62,494 nucleotides of DNA from an uncultured Eubacteriales bacterium (GTDB lineage Bacteria; Bacillota; Clostridia; Oscillospirales; CAG-272), in NCBI GenBank assembly GCA_905201895.1, contig CAJKPX010000010.1:1-62494 (forward strand), in the 5' to 3' direction. Shown here one piece after another: positions 7,301 through 15,244 of the stretch. The notes beneath the pieces were generated by a model. It was not told the origin of the DNA, ran no database searches, and saw only the letters and a program-made list of their open reading frames with translations. Positions within the stretch are counted from its first letter, which is position 1. Every line of letters starts with the position of its first letter. The translations under genes were made by a program, and so were the position numbers.

Positions 7301-9171
7301 ACGTTGGTGTCCTCCTCTCCTGTCCTTGTGTGATCATTCGTGTGAAAGGCGCGGTAAACTGCGGCTGCGTTTGCACGGGAGATGCCCCCAATTGCGGCGA
7401 TCTCGTCCTCGCTCGCCGCACGCAGTGCGCGGATACCTCCAAATGCGGCAAGTAATTTTTTCGCCTTTGCCTCGCCGATGCCCTCAATCGAGGTCAACGA
7501 GGAGGTTGTGAGGGTTTTGCGCTTCGCGCTATGCATCCTGCCAACCGTGTAGCGGTGCACCTCCTCCTGAATGCGGTAGATGAGCGAGAACACCTCGTTC
7601 TCGCGCGCAATGCTGATCTCCTCGCTCTCGGTACACAGGGCGCGTGTTTTGTGATGCTCATCCTTGACCATACCGAATACGGGAAGGTCGATTCCCCGCT
7701 CCTCCAGCAGCTCACGCACAACCGAAACGTGGCCTCTGCCGCCGTCGAGCAGGATCAGGTCGGGCAGACTCGAAAAGGAGCCGTCGGCATCGGCAAGATG
7801 CTCAAGCCGCCGTCCGATCGCCTCGCGCATGGAGGCATAGTCATCGGTGGTATCGGTGACCGAGCGGATGCGGAAGGTGCGATAGTCGGCCTTCTTGAAT
7901 TTTCCGTCGCCGCACACGATCATGCCAGCCGTGAGATGCTCTGCACCTAGGTTGGAGATATCATATGCTTCAATACGCGAGGGGTATGTCTCAAGACAAA
8001 GCAGCTCGGCAAGGCGAACCAACGTTTTTTCGTTCTTCTCGGTGTTGATCTTATAGAGCTTTGCCTGATCTGCGGCGTTCTTTTGCACCATCTCGCAGAG
8101 AGAATGCAGCATGCCTCTCTGCGGCGTGCGCAGCGTGACACGTCTGCCTGCTCTCTGTGAAAGATATTCCGAAAGCATGGCGGCATCCTCCTCGCTCACG
8201 TCAAACGCAAGCAGGATCTGCGACGGGACATATTCGCGCGTGCGATAGTGCTCGCACAAAAAGGTGGTCATATCCTCTGCCTCGAGAATACTGTCAGCAC
8301 CGTAGATAAAGTCTGCCTTATCCTGCAGGACACCGGCACGAACGTAAAAGACCGAAACACAGGAGCAGAGATCGTCGGAATAAAATGCGATCACGTCCTG
8401 CTCGGCATCGGGCGATGCAACCACCTTTTGCCTCTCCCCGATCGCAGCCAACGCCGTGATAGTGTCGCGGCAGCGTGCCGCCGCCTCAAACTGCTCTGCC
8501 TCTGCGTGTCGGTACATCTGCGCCTCGAGCTCACGCCTGACCTGTGCGGTCTTGCCGCCCAGAATCTCACCTGCTAATTGCATTGTTTTCTGATGCTCCT
8601 CGGCAGAAACGCAGCCCGTGCAGATCCCGCTGCATCGGTTCATCTGGTAATAGATGCAGGGTCGCTCCCGTCCGATGTCACGCGGAAAACGGCGCGAGCA
8701 GCTCGGCAGACGCAGCGTGCGACGCAGGAGCTCAATGAGCGCATACGCCTTTTCCGAGCCCGAAAAGGGACCGAAATATCTGCCCTTATCACCCTCGCGA
8801 CGCCGCGTGAACACAAGACGCGGATATTCTTCGGCGGTGATTTTTATATACGGATAGGATTTTGCATCCTTAAGACGGATATTATATTTTGGAGTGTACT
8901 GCTTGATGAGGGTGTTTTCCAGGGAAAGTGCCTCCATCTCGCTGTCGCACAGATAGTAGTCGAAATCATCCACCGTCGACACCATCCGCGCGGTTTTGAT
9001 ATTTTTTTCGCTATTTTGGAAATACTGCGAAACGCGGCTTTTCAGCTTGCGTGATTTACCAACGTAGATCACACGCCCCGATCTGTCGCGCATCAGATAA
9101 ACGCCCGGACACATCGGCAGCGTATTTGCTTTTTCCAACAACACCCGACGCCGTTCCTCACTCTGTGCCAC
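7297..9171 (-). CDS. uvrC: UvrABC system protein C (excinuclease subunit)
   Basis: Makes the dual incision in nucleotide excision repair. Domains are in order: GIY-YIG nuclease ('CPGVYLM..' to 'VIYVGKSRKLKSRV'), a Cys-containing segment with 'CxxY..NRCSGICTGC', a UVR motif, the RNase H-like 3' nuclease domain with 'LILLDGGRGHVS', and C-terminal helix-hairpin-helix motifs ('LTSIEGIGEAKAKKLL', 'AAIGGISRANAAAVY'). I chose the GTG at 9171 (624 residues) because GGGAGGG precedes it by 7 nt. A longer frame to 9213 has no comparable site. It heads the overlapping chain uvrC-rsmD-coaD-DUF308-flippase. Confidence 0.93.
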   Translation of the reverse strand: MAQSEERRRVLLEKANTLPMCPGVYLMRDRSGRVIYVGKSRKLKSRVSQYFQNSEKNIKTARMVSTVDDFDYYLCDSEMEALSLENTLIKQYTPKYNIRLKDAKSYPYIKITAEEYPRLVFTRRREGDKGRYFGPFSGSEKAYALIELLRRTLRLPSCSRRFPRDIGRERPCIYYQMNRCSGICTGCVSAEEHQKTMQLAGEILGGKTAQVRRELEAQMYRHAEAEQFEAAARCRDTITALAAIGERQKVVASPDAEQDVIAFYSDDLCSCVSVFYVRAGVLQDKADFIYGADSILEAEDMTTFLCEHYRTREYVPSQILLAFDVSEEDAAMLSEYLSQRAGRRVTLRTPQRGMLHSLCEMVQKNAADQAKLYKINTEKNEKTLVRLAELLCLETYPSRIEAYDISNLGAEHLTAGMIVCGDGKFKKADYRTFRIRSVTDTTDDYASMREAIGRRLEHLADADGSFSSLPDLILLDGGRGHVSVVRELLEERGIDLPVFGMVKDEHHKTRALCTESEEISIARENEVFSLIYRIQEEVHRYTVGRMHSAKRKTLTTSSLTSIEGIGEAKAKKLLAAFGGIRALRAASEDEIAAIGGISRANAAAVYRAFHTNDHTRTGEEDTNV

Positions 9172-9242
9172 CCTTGTGCCCTCCCTTCTGCCTTGCGTTT
9201 GCATGCCCGTCACTGTGAGTGCATCATTCCTTTGATGAAAAC

Positions 9243-9287
9243 AGCGGTGTGCCCTCGCAGCCCTTCGGCCCGTCCTCGCACACCGCT
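9243..9287 (-). terminator. Hairpin between HPr and uvrC, possibly a leaky terminator
   Basis: AGCGGTGTGC and GCACACCGCT form a perfect 10-bp stem around a 25-nt GC-rich loop. On the minus strand it is followed by only TGTTTTC. It sits 19 nt after the HPr stop and could end most HPr transcripts while letting some reach uvrC. Confidence 0.5.
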
Positions 9288-9305
9288 ATCATACATCTAT
9301 TTCGT

Positions 9306-9572
9306 TCAGACTTCCGAAAAACCGCCGTCGACCAACTCCACAAGTCCCGCAATCGCTGCTTCCTCGTCAGTTCCGTCTGCAATCAGCGTAACGGTCATTC
9401 CCTTCGCGATTCCGAGAGACAAAACGCCCAAAAGGCTCTTTGCATTTACCTTACGGTCATCCTTTTCGATCCAAATCGACGCTCTGTACGAATTCGCCTT
9501 CTGAATAAAGAACGTGGCAGGTCTTGCATGCAAGCCGCTCGTATTGGTAATAACGATATCGCGTGAAATCAT
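9306..9572 (-). CDS. ptsH: HPr-family phosphocarrier protein
   Basis: Small cytoplasmic phosphocarrier, 88 residues, the normal HPr length. The active histidine is His15 in 'TSGLHARPA'. The regulatory serine is Ser46 in 'NAKSLLGVLSLG', so it should be a target of HPr kinase/phosphorylase and catabolite control, unlike a Crh-type protein that lacks His15. The ATG at 9572 has GGGAG upstream. It stands apart from ptsI, with its own promoter at 9640-9668 and a hairpin before uvrC. Confidence 0.93.
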   Translation of the reverse strand: MISRDIVITNTSGLHARPATFFIQKANSYRASIWIEKDDRKVNAKSLLGVLSLGIAKGMTVTLIADGTDEEAAIAGLVELVDGGFSEV

Positions 9573-9639
9573 TTCTCTTCGCTCCCATTTTCTGAATGTG
9601 AGTCCCTGCATTGAGACACACTACTTTTATTGTATATAT

Positions 9640-9668
9640 AGTATAACAAAAAACAAGTCGAAAATCAA
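9640..9668 (-). promoter_or_regulatory. Promoter of the HPr gene
   Basis: Minus strand TTGATT (9663-9668), 17-bp spacer, TATACT (9640-9645), about 70 nt before the HPr start. Confidence 0.6.
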
Positions 9669-9682
9669 TAGTCAAACTATTG
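9666..9682. terminator. Small hairpin after the anchored-protein operon
   Basis: CAATAGT and ACTATTG form a 7-bp stem with a 3-nt loop, 64 nt beyond the stop at 9747. A T6 run follows on the plus strand and only ATTTTC on the minus strand, so it is a weak terminator candidate for the wzy-like operon. It partly overlaps the HPr -35. Confidence 0.35.
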
Positions 9683-9746
9683 TTTTTTCTCTCTTTCTGC
9701 TAAAACTTTTCGTGCAAAATGGATACTATTCCAGCCTTTTCGGATA

Positions 9747-10244
9747 TCAATCCTCGCTTTGGGGAGATGCGGGAAGGATACGGAGAATTTTGAGCTGCAG
9801 AGCGGCTCGCTCGCCGTAGCAGATCACGCTCTGCCCCACCGACAGTGGATGCGTGCCGCCGTGGAGTACACGCCCGGATGTCTCCACTCCAAAAAAGGCA
9901 ACCGTAAGCCGCAGGTCGCAACAGATGCTCTCATCCCATTCGCCTGTGACCGAAACGCCGTTTTCGGTCAACGTAATCGGTGTGGGACCTTGCTCGACCG
10001 AAACAAGAACACCGAACGCCTCTCCCGATTCGCGGTAGAGCGTCTCCCCCGGTGAGAGTGCACCGATCATACGCGGATCAACCGCATGGAGCAGCATTTC
10101 GGCATGGAGCTCGGTTACGGTGTTGATTTCCTCGTCACGGCGCAGAGATTGACGTCGAAGGAATGCACCGAGAACACAAAACAGGAGCAAAAAGACCAAA
10201 AAAAGATCGAGAAGACTCCCACGCATGGCTTTTTTCTGCTTCAT
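9747..10244 (-). CDS. Membrane-anchored protein, DUF4330-like (second of a pair)
   Basis: A 165-residue protein with one N-terminal membrane segment (about residues 10-27, after a basic 'MKQKKAMRG') and an extracytoplasmic beta-rich remainder. The layout resembles the upstream neighbour, and both look like DUF4330 proteins, though the match is tentative. Its start overlaps the upstream stop by ATGA. Its place behind an O-antigen-ligase-like gene suggests a role in export or polymerisation of a surface glycan. Confidence 0.65.
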   Translation of the reverse strand: MKQKKAMRGSLLDLFLVFLLLFCVLGAFLRRQSLRRDEEINTVTELHAEMLLHAVDPRMIGALSPGETLYRESGEAFGVLVSVEQGPTPITLTENGVSVTGEWDESICCDLRLTVAFFGVETSGRVLHGGTHPLSVGQSVICYGERAALQLKILRILPASPQSED

Positions 10245-10756
10245 TCTGCAGTTCTCCTTTTTACACTCACGATGGCGGAATTGGGTGCGTAAAACGACCC
10301 GACGCGAAAATCCCCCGTGCTGCCTGCGGCAATGCGGATATCGTGAATCCGAATGCCGTCCCCATTTCGCGCAACACCAATACCCACCACCGTAATTTCA
10401 AGATCACACAAATCGTCGCGCGCTGTAAACACGATATCACGTCCGCGCAGGCTTGCTTCTCTGTGGTCGCGTCGCACAACCTCCACCACTCTGCCAAGCG
10501 TTGCCGTAGCGTTTGCCGTAGTCACCTCCGCGCCACTTGGAATCAAGCGCGCCCATCCGCCGTTTTCTGCGGAAAATTGCTCGTTCACACCCGAAATTCG
10601 CAACACATATTCAATTTCAACCGTTGGCTCTGCCGCACTCCTGTGCTCGTTCCAATACCAAATACCGATGCCGAGCGCCCCAAATAGTAGCGCGAGCAAA
10701 GCCCAATCCACCCAGATCAGCCCTCTGCGATGCCTTTTCCGTGCGTTATCGCTCAT
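10241..10756 (-). CDS. Membrane-anchored protein, DUF4330-like (first of a pair)
   Basis: A 171-residue protein. A basic N-terminus 'NARKRHRRGLIW' is followed by a single membrane segment 'VDWALLALLFGALGIGIWYW', then an extracytoplasmic domain opening 'TVEIEYVLRISGVNEQF', a pattern I associate with DUF4330. The ATG at 10756 has GGAGG upstream. It lies between the ligase-like gene and a similar smaller protein with which it overlaps, so the two may form a complex. Function unknown. Confidence 0.68.
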   Translation of the reverse strand: MSDNARKRHRRGLIWVDWALLALLFGALGIGIWYWNEHRSAAEPTVEIEYVLRISGVNEQFSAENGGWARLIPSGAEVTTANATATLGRVVEVVRRDHREASLRGRDIVFTARDDLCDLEITVVGIGVARNGDGIRIHDIRIAAGSTGDFRVGSFYAPNSAIVSVKRRTAE

Positions 10757-10821
10757 TTCATCCCATCCTCCGTTTCCAATCATTTTTTAACAGAGACGGC
10801 AGCCCCGAATCGGTTTTTCTC

Positions 10822-12699
10822 TCAAAGGACGCTGTTGCCAGCTTCGGTCCACCGATCTGCCCCGCCCTCACAATCCGCTGCCGTGAGGATTGCGGCAATC
10901 GCAAAGAAAAGCAGAAGCATGCCGTACTGATACCACAAAATATCAAACGCTCCCATCACTGCAGCCCCGAGCAGTGCCGATGCAGCCGCCACGCTGACGG
11001 GTCGATCCTCTCCTCTGCCGCGCAATGCAAAAACCGCGTAGAAGAACAGCAGTGCCGAAAAGGTCAAAAAGATCAAAAGCCCGCCAATCCCAAGCTCAAC
11101 CAAAAGCTGCAAAAGCATTTGGTGCGCGTGCATAACCGATTCAATACCGCTCACGGCGTATCTCGGGTAGATTCTTGTAAATGCCGTCTCACCAACTCCG
11201 ATTCCCCACGGATGCGCACGCACCAGCCGCAAAACACCTCTCCAGGTATAAAGGCGATAGCGGATCGAGGAATCGGCAAACGAGCCAATGCTCATAAAAC
11301 GGCGCAGTACCCGCTCGGGAAAAAGCGGAACGGCAAATGGAAGATACGGAAGCGCAAGAAAAACGAACGCCGCCGTGCGTCGCTCAAGAATCAGGGTGCA
11401 AACAAGCAAGGCACACAAAAGCCCCAACCACGCACCTCTTGACCATGTCAGGATCAGACACGTGCAAACGCATCCCGTTGCAAAAAAATGAAGCAGGCGT
11501 CCTCGCCATTTTCTGCGGGAATTCAGAGCGTCAACCCAGAAAAACGGGACCGTGAGCAACAGAAAAACCGCAAGCACGTTGGGATTGGAAAAGCACCCCG
11601 TCACGCGAGAGCCGAGGTCTCCAAAGCGCGCCTCGTCCACCCATCTCAATGCAATTTTACCAAAAAAATATTGATAAAGTCCGTATAGAGCACAGAGAAA
11701 GGAGGAAAGCTTGATGGCAAAAACGGCTCGCCGCCGCCAGCGCCTGCCCGAGAGAAGATTGACAGCGGGAAACCAAAAGGAGATCAGCGTTGCCATTGTG
11801 ATGCCACCGAGCAGCCCCGCCCGACCTCCCGCCCCCACCGCACCGCCGAGCAGATATGCGAGGATAAGCAGCAATACGCAAAGGTCGATCAAACCAAAGC
11901 GCATGCGCCGCCTGCCGCAGATCGCCTTTGTGATCCAGGAAAGGTCGAGAAACAATACCCACGCGGCGAGGATCACGGTGGGATGTGCGGTCAGATGCAA
12001 AAAAGGAAAGGAAAAGAGCAGCAGAAGGGAGCCGAGCTCGGGGGAAATCCAAAGCAGAAGCAGCAAGAGCAGACAGAACAACGCCACAAAAAGCACAAGC
12101 GGAGAGATAATCGCTCCAATGCCCGACAGAAGAAGCGCCAACAATAGTGCATACCACGGATGCGCCGCACCGCGCACAGAGGAGCCGAAGCGTGATGATG
12201 AAAGCTCACAGAAGCCGAGCAGGAGACCGCCGATCAAAATACTGTTGCGGATCGCATGTGAGATTGACTTGTGACTCTGCAGAAGCGGAATTGAGGACAC
12301 CGCGAGGATCAGCGAGACCAAAAGCGACGAATAAACGTGTCGCTCGGGTGGCAGAATCAGGCAAATTGCCGCTGAAAGCACGCCGCAAAGGACACCGAAC
12401 GTGCCGAGTGTGGAAAGATCGGTTGCAAGCAGAAAGGATAGCAGCCTACGCCATGACGAGAGCAGCAGACTCTCCTCCACCGCACGCATTGCATAGAGAC
12501 GCAAACGATACTGCCACGCATCCCTCCCCTGCTCCCTGTCGGAAATCACCTGCAACCGTCCCGAGCGGAAGACACGATCCGCATGGGGATAACCCGCCCG
12601 ACAGAGCGAGAGAAGGCGACTTCTCATCAGCGGTCGCCGCAATCGGCTCAATCCCGATTCAATCCACGAGAGCAGAACGCTCCTTTTCATTCCTTGCAT
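10822..12699 (-). CDS. O-antigen ligase/polymerase family membrane protein (Wzy/WaaL-like)
   Basis: Polytopic membrane protein of 625 residues with a roughly 90-residue cytoplasmic N-terminus and a dozen or more hydrophobic segments. Hallmarks of the family include 'FSNPNVLAVFLLLTVPF', 'LILTWSRGAWLGLL' and the late periplasmic-type loop with 'HPWGIGVGETAF' and 'HAHQMLLQLLVELGIGGLLIFL'. Such enzymes join or polymerise lipid-linked glycans. I chose the ATG at 12699 for its AGGAGA 7 nt upstream. That site is the 3' arm of a terminator hairpin (12705-12742), so expression may be gated. Confidence 0.85.
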   Translation of the reverse strand: MQGMKRSVLLSWIESGLSRLRRPLMRSRLLSLCRAGYPHADRVFRSGRLQVISDREQGRDAWQYRLRLYAMRAVEESLLLSSWRRLLSFLLATDLSTLGTFGVLCGVLSAAICLILPPERHVYSSLLVSLILAVSSIPLLQSHKSISHAIRNSILIGGLLLGFCELSSSRFGSSVRGAAHPWYALLLALLLSGIGAIISPLVLFVALFCLLLLLLLWISPELGSLLLLFSFPFLHLTAHPTVILAAWVLFLDLSWITKAICGRRRMRFGLIDLCVLLLILAYLLGGAVGAGGRAGLLGGITMATLISFWFPAVNLLSGRRWRRRAVFAIKLSSFLCALYGLYQYFFGKIALRWVDEARFGDLGSRVTGCFSNPNVLAVFLLLTVPFFWVDALNSRRKWRGRLLHFFATGCVCTCLILTWSRGAWLGLLCALLVCTLILERRTAAFVFLALPYLPFAVPLFPERVLRRFMSIGSFADSSIRYRLYTWRGVLRLVRAHPWGIGVGETAFTRIYPRYAVSGIESVMHAHQMLLQLLVELGIGGLLIFLTFSALLFFYAVFALRGRGEDRPVSVAAASALLGAAVMGAFDILWYQYGMLLLFFAIAAILTAADCEGGADRWTEAGNSVL

Positions 12700-12704
12700 A
12701 AAAA

Positions 12705-12742
12705 ATCTCCTACACAATTCGTCCTGGAATTATGTAGGAGAC
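12705..12742 (-). terminator. trmD terminator whose 3' arm carries the next gene's Shine-Dalgarno
   Basis: In the minus-strand RNA a 16-bp stem (two G-U wobbles, loop CAGGAC) is followed by a U6 run. On the plus strand the two wobble positions would be mismatches, so the hairpin fits minus-strand use. The 3' arm includes AGGAGA, and the U-run is the spacer to the ATG at 12699. Confidence 0.75.
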
Positions 12743-12759
12743 TCATTTAATTCAAAAAA

Positions 12760-13473
12760 TCAGGATTGCTCCTCTGCTTTGAGCAGATCGGGACGCAGGC
12801 GGCGAGTCAGCTCAAGCGCCTGCTCCTCTCGCCAGCGCTCAATGTTTGCATGATGCCCCGAAATGAGCACGTCGGGCACCTTGACTCCGTGAAATTCATA
12901 GGGTCGGGTGTATTGCGGATACTCGAGCAGCCCCGAGGAGATACTCTCCTTTTCGTAGCATTCGGCGTCTGACAGCACGCCTTCCACCATGCGCGACACG
13001 CAATCGGTGAGGATACACGCGGGAATTTCGCCACCCGTGAGCACGTAGTCACCAATTGAGATTTCCTCGTCAACGATCTCGTCAACAATACGGCGGTCAA
13101 CACCCTCGTAGTGACCGCAAAGCAGGATGAGGTTGTCATAGTCGCGTGCCAGCTCTGCCGCGCGTGCCTGCGTGAGAACCTTGCCCATGGGAGAGAGATA
13201 GATCACGCGGCGGCGTCCCTCAAAGCCCTCCTGCTCCTGGGAATCGAGAATGGCACGGTAGCAATTGTAGATCGGGGGCGCCATCATCAGCATTCCCATA
13301 CCACCACCGTAGGGCGTATCGTCCACGCGGCGATGCTTATCCTCGGAGTAGTCGCGGATATTGTGGGTTCGCACCGTGATCGAGCCACTCTTTTGCGCGC
13401 GCCCGATGATGCTCTCGCCCAGCACGGTTTCCACCAGCTGCGGAAAAAGGGTCATAATATCAAATCGCATCAT
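12760..13473 (-). CDS. trmD: tRNA (guanine37-N1)-methyltransferase
   Basis: SPOUT-class, trefoil-knot methyltransferase that makes m1G37 in tRNAs and prevents frameshifting. The 237 residues match the family length. Visible motifs are 'MRFDIMTLFPQ' at the start, 'DDTPYGGGMGMLM', 'YLSPMGK', and the SAM-binding knot 'LLCGHYEGVDRR' plus 'SIGDYVLTGGE'. The first ATG overlaps the rimM stop, the standard rimM-trmD arrangement. A terminator hairpin follows. Confidence 0.95.
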   Translation of the reverse strand: MMRFDIMTLFPQLVETVLGESIIGRAQKSGSITVRTHNIRDYSEDKHRRVDDTPYGGGMGMLMMAPPIYNCYRAILDSQEQEGFEGRRRVIYLSPMGKVLTQARAAELARDYDNLILLCGHYEGVDRRIVDEIVDEEISIGDYVLTGGEIPACILTDCVSRMVEGVLSDAECYEKESISSGLLEYPQYTRPYEFHGVKVPDVLISGHHANIERWREEQALELTRRLRPDLLKAEEQS

Positions 13474-13991
13474 ACGTTCTCGGCACCTCCGTCAAGCAGC
13501 CCCGGGATCGGGCGGATGTAGACGGCATCTTCGGGGTCGATCCGCGTGACGAATTCGGGAACAGCGGGAACGAGAAAATCTCCTTGCTCGGTGCGCACGG
13601 TGTAGAGGTCGGTCGCACCGCTCTTGATGTCAATCAGCGTCCCCAATCTCTCGTTCGTGTCAGCATGACGCACCTCGAGCCCGATCAGATCGACGATAAA
13701 GAAATCGCCCTCCTCAAGCGGCAAATCCTCTCGAGCCGCATAAACAACGGTGTTTCGCAATACGTTTGCACGCTCCTCGCTGTCCACACCATCCAGGTCC
13801 ATCAGAACGAATTGCTTGAACACCGATGCGTGCTTGACGCGGCAGGGGCGGTAGGTGCTTCCCTCCCGAAACCAAAGCGTTTCCAGCTCTGCCAGAATAT
13901 AGGGGGAATCACACCACGATTCCAGCTTCACGGTTCCGCGAAAGCCGTGAGTATTGATGATTTTTCCGCATTCAAGATAGGATTGTTTCAT
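13470..13991 (-). CDS. rimM: 16S rRNA processing protein RimM
   Basis: Ribosome maturation factor of 173 residues binding protein S19 during 30S assembly. It has the N-terminal RimM domain ('GKIINTHGFRGTVKLESWCDSP') and C-terminal PRC-barrel domain ('DLIGLEVRHADTNERLGTL', 'FLVPAVPEFV'). The ATG at 13991 has GAAAGG upstream, and a good promoter lies at 14025-14053. It is first in the rimM-trmD transcript. Confidence 0.93.
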   Translation of the reverse strand: MKQSYLECGKIINTHGFRGTVKLESWCDSPYILAELETLWFREGSTYRPCRVKHASVFKQFVLMDLDGVDSEERANVLRNTVVYAAREDLPLEEGDFFIVDLIGLEVRHADTNERLGTLIDIKSGATDLYTVRTEQGDFLVPAVPEFVTRIDPEDAVYIRPIPGLLDGGAENV

Positions 13992-14024
13992 GCTTGCAGG
14001 ACCTTTCTCTTTTTTTCTGTCAAT

Positions 14025-14053
14025 AGTATAACACAATTCATAGAAAAAAGCAA
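14025..14053 (-). promoter_or_regulatory. Promoter of rimM-trmD
   Basis: Minus strand TTGCTT (14048-14053), 17-bp spacer, TATACT (14025-14030), ending 33 nt before the rimM start. Confidence 0.65.
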
Positions 14054-14133
14054 GGAAAGTTCTGCTATTTCAAAAAAAATCGCTCCTTTTTCAAAAAAAT
14101 TGGCATTTACGAAAATAATTTACAAATTACCCC

Positions 14134-14162
14134 TTGTATCTTGCGAGGAAATTGATTACAAT
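14134..14162 (+). promoter_or_regulatory. Promoter of yajC
   Basis: TTGTAT (14134-14139), 17-bp spacer, TACAAT (14157-14162), 31 nt before the yajC start. Confidence 0.6.
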
Positions 14163-14193
14163 ATTAGCATCATTGAAAATGGAGGCAAGACAA

Positions 14194-14529
14194 ATGAACC
14201 TGATTTTTGCATTGGACGGTGGCACTACCACCACGGGAGGCGGCGCCGGTGGATCGCTCGTGATGATCCTGATGCTGGTTGTGATGCTCGCAGTTTTCTA
14301 TTTCTTCGGCATTCGTCCCCAGAAGAAGCAGGAAAAAGAAAACAACGCCATGAGAAACAATCTCGCGGTTGGCGACGAGATCACCACCATCGGCGGCATC
14401 ATCGGCAAGATCGTGAGCATCAAGGAGGAGACCTGCGTGATCGAGACCAGCCACGAGCGCACCAAGATCCGCATCCTCAAAACCGCAGTCAGCCGCGTTG
14501 ACGTCAAGGCTGAAGACGCAGACAACTGA
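14194..14529 (+). CDS. yajC: Preprotein translocase subunit YajC
   Basis: Small single-span membrane protein, 111 residues, accessory to SecDF in protein export. It shows a glycine-rich N-terminus, one membrane segment ('LVMILMLVVMLAVFYFFGI') ending in the family signature 'RPQKKQEKE', then the cytoplasmic 'LAVGDEITTIGGIIGKIVSI' region. The ATG at 14194 is 8 nt after GGAGG; an upstream in-frame extension lies in the promoter and is rejected. secD/secF are not nearby. A terminator follows at once. Confidence 0.93.
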   Translation: MNLIFALDGGTTTTGGGAGGSLVMILMLVVMLAVFYFFGIRPQKKQEKENNAMRNNLAVGDEITTIGGIIGKIVSIKEETCVIETSHERTKIRILKTAVSRVDVKAEDADN

Positions 14530-14543
14530 TCGGTCATAAAAAA

Positions 14544-14594
14544 GCCTCTGTGCGAATATACTTCAACGGTATTATTTTGCACGGAGGTTTTTTT
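14544..14594 (+). terminator. yajC terminator whose 3' arm carries the next gene's Shine-Dalgarno
   Basis: GCCTCTGTGC pairs with GCACGGAGGT (wobbles allowed), extended by an A-run facing a T-run, around a 25-nt loop. The 3' arm contains CGGAGG and the T7 run is the spacer to the ATG at 14595. This is the same layout as at 12705-12742. Confidence 0.7.
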
Positions 14595-15080
14595 ATGCGT
14601 AAATTCAGCCAACCAATCTCCCCTGCCCCGTCCCGAACGGCACATCGTGCACCCGCGCGTCACCCGACCTCGGACGAGGCACCCACAGCCCTTTTTCTTC
14701 GACATATCGGAAAAAGCCTTGCCATCACTCTGCTCGCAGCAGCGGTTCTCTTGCTCGCCACCTCACTCGCGGCGTATTTTCTCCCCGATCCCGCCGTTGC
14801 GATCCCACCGATGGCGCTCCTCGCCGCCGCTCTGACTGCCATGATCGGAGGCTTTTCCGCGGCACGGATTCACGGGCATGCGGCACTTCTTTGCGGTCTT
14901 ACAAACGGCACGTTGTTTATGGCGGGCATGATCCTCGTATCGCTGTTTTTACACCCTTACGCATCGGGCTACGGCGCGCTCGAATCCTGCCTGTTGCATG
15001 TTGGCTTTCCGCTCTGCTCCGTTGTAGGCGCTTATCTGGGTGTTCGGAGACCGACAGCACGAAAAAAGCGAAAATACTGA
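14595..15080 (+). CDS. TIGR04086-like (YrzE) four-helix membrane protein
   Basis: A 161-residue protein with a 40-residue polar N-terminus and four hydrophobic segments, followed by a basic tail 'RRPTARKKRKY'. The layout and its place just downstream of yajC fit the TIGR04086 family of Bacillota membrane proteins of unknown function. The ATG at 14595 has CGGAGG within the yajC terminator stem, so translation may depend on readthrough transcripts in which that hairpin opens. Confidence 0.72.
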   Translation: MRKFSQPISPAPSRTAHRAPARHPTSDEAPTALFLRHIGKSLAITLLAAAVLLLATSLAAYFLPDPAVAIPPMALLAAALTAMIGGFSAARIHGHAALLCGLTNGTLFMAGMILVSLFLHPYASGYGALESCLLHVGFPLCSVVGAYLGVRRPTARKKRKY

Positions 15081-15134
15081 CGCTCCCCGGGGTGAGTTGA
15101 ATGGAAAGGCATTCGACTCGCTCCTTTTTTACCC

Positions 15135-15200
15135 GTTCACAAATCGTTCATAATATGTTCATGCCGTTCGGTATCAATTTTCGCAAAAAAAGAGTATAAT
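15135..15200 (+). promoter_or_regulatory. Promoter with phased GTTCA repeats upstream of the ABC exporter pair
   Basis: GTTCA occurs at 15135, 15146 and 15157 (exactly 11 bp apart), with a fourth related GTTCG at 15166. TATAAT follows at 15195-15200, with no good -35. Direct repeats of one helical turn replacing a -35 are typical of OmpR/PhoB-family activator sites. The first repeat reads CGTTCACAA, as at 18772. Confidence 0.6.
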
Positions 15201-15244
15201 AAAAAGGATTTATATAAATATTATGGAAAGGATTTTGTCTCGGG

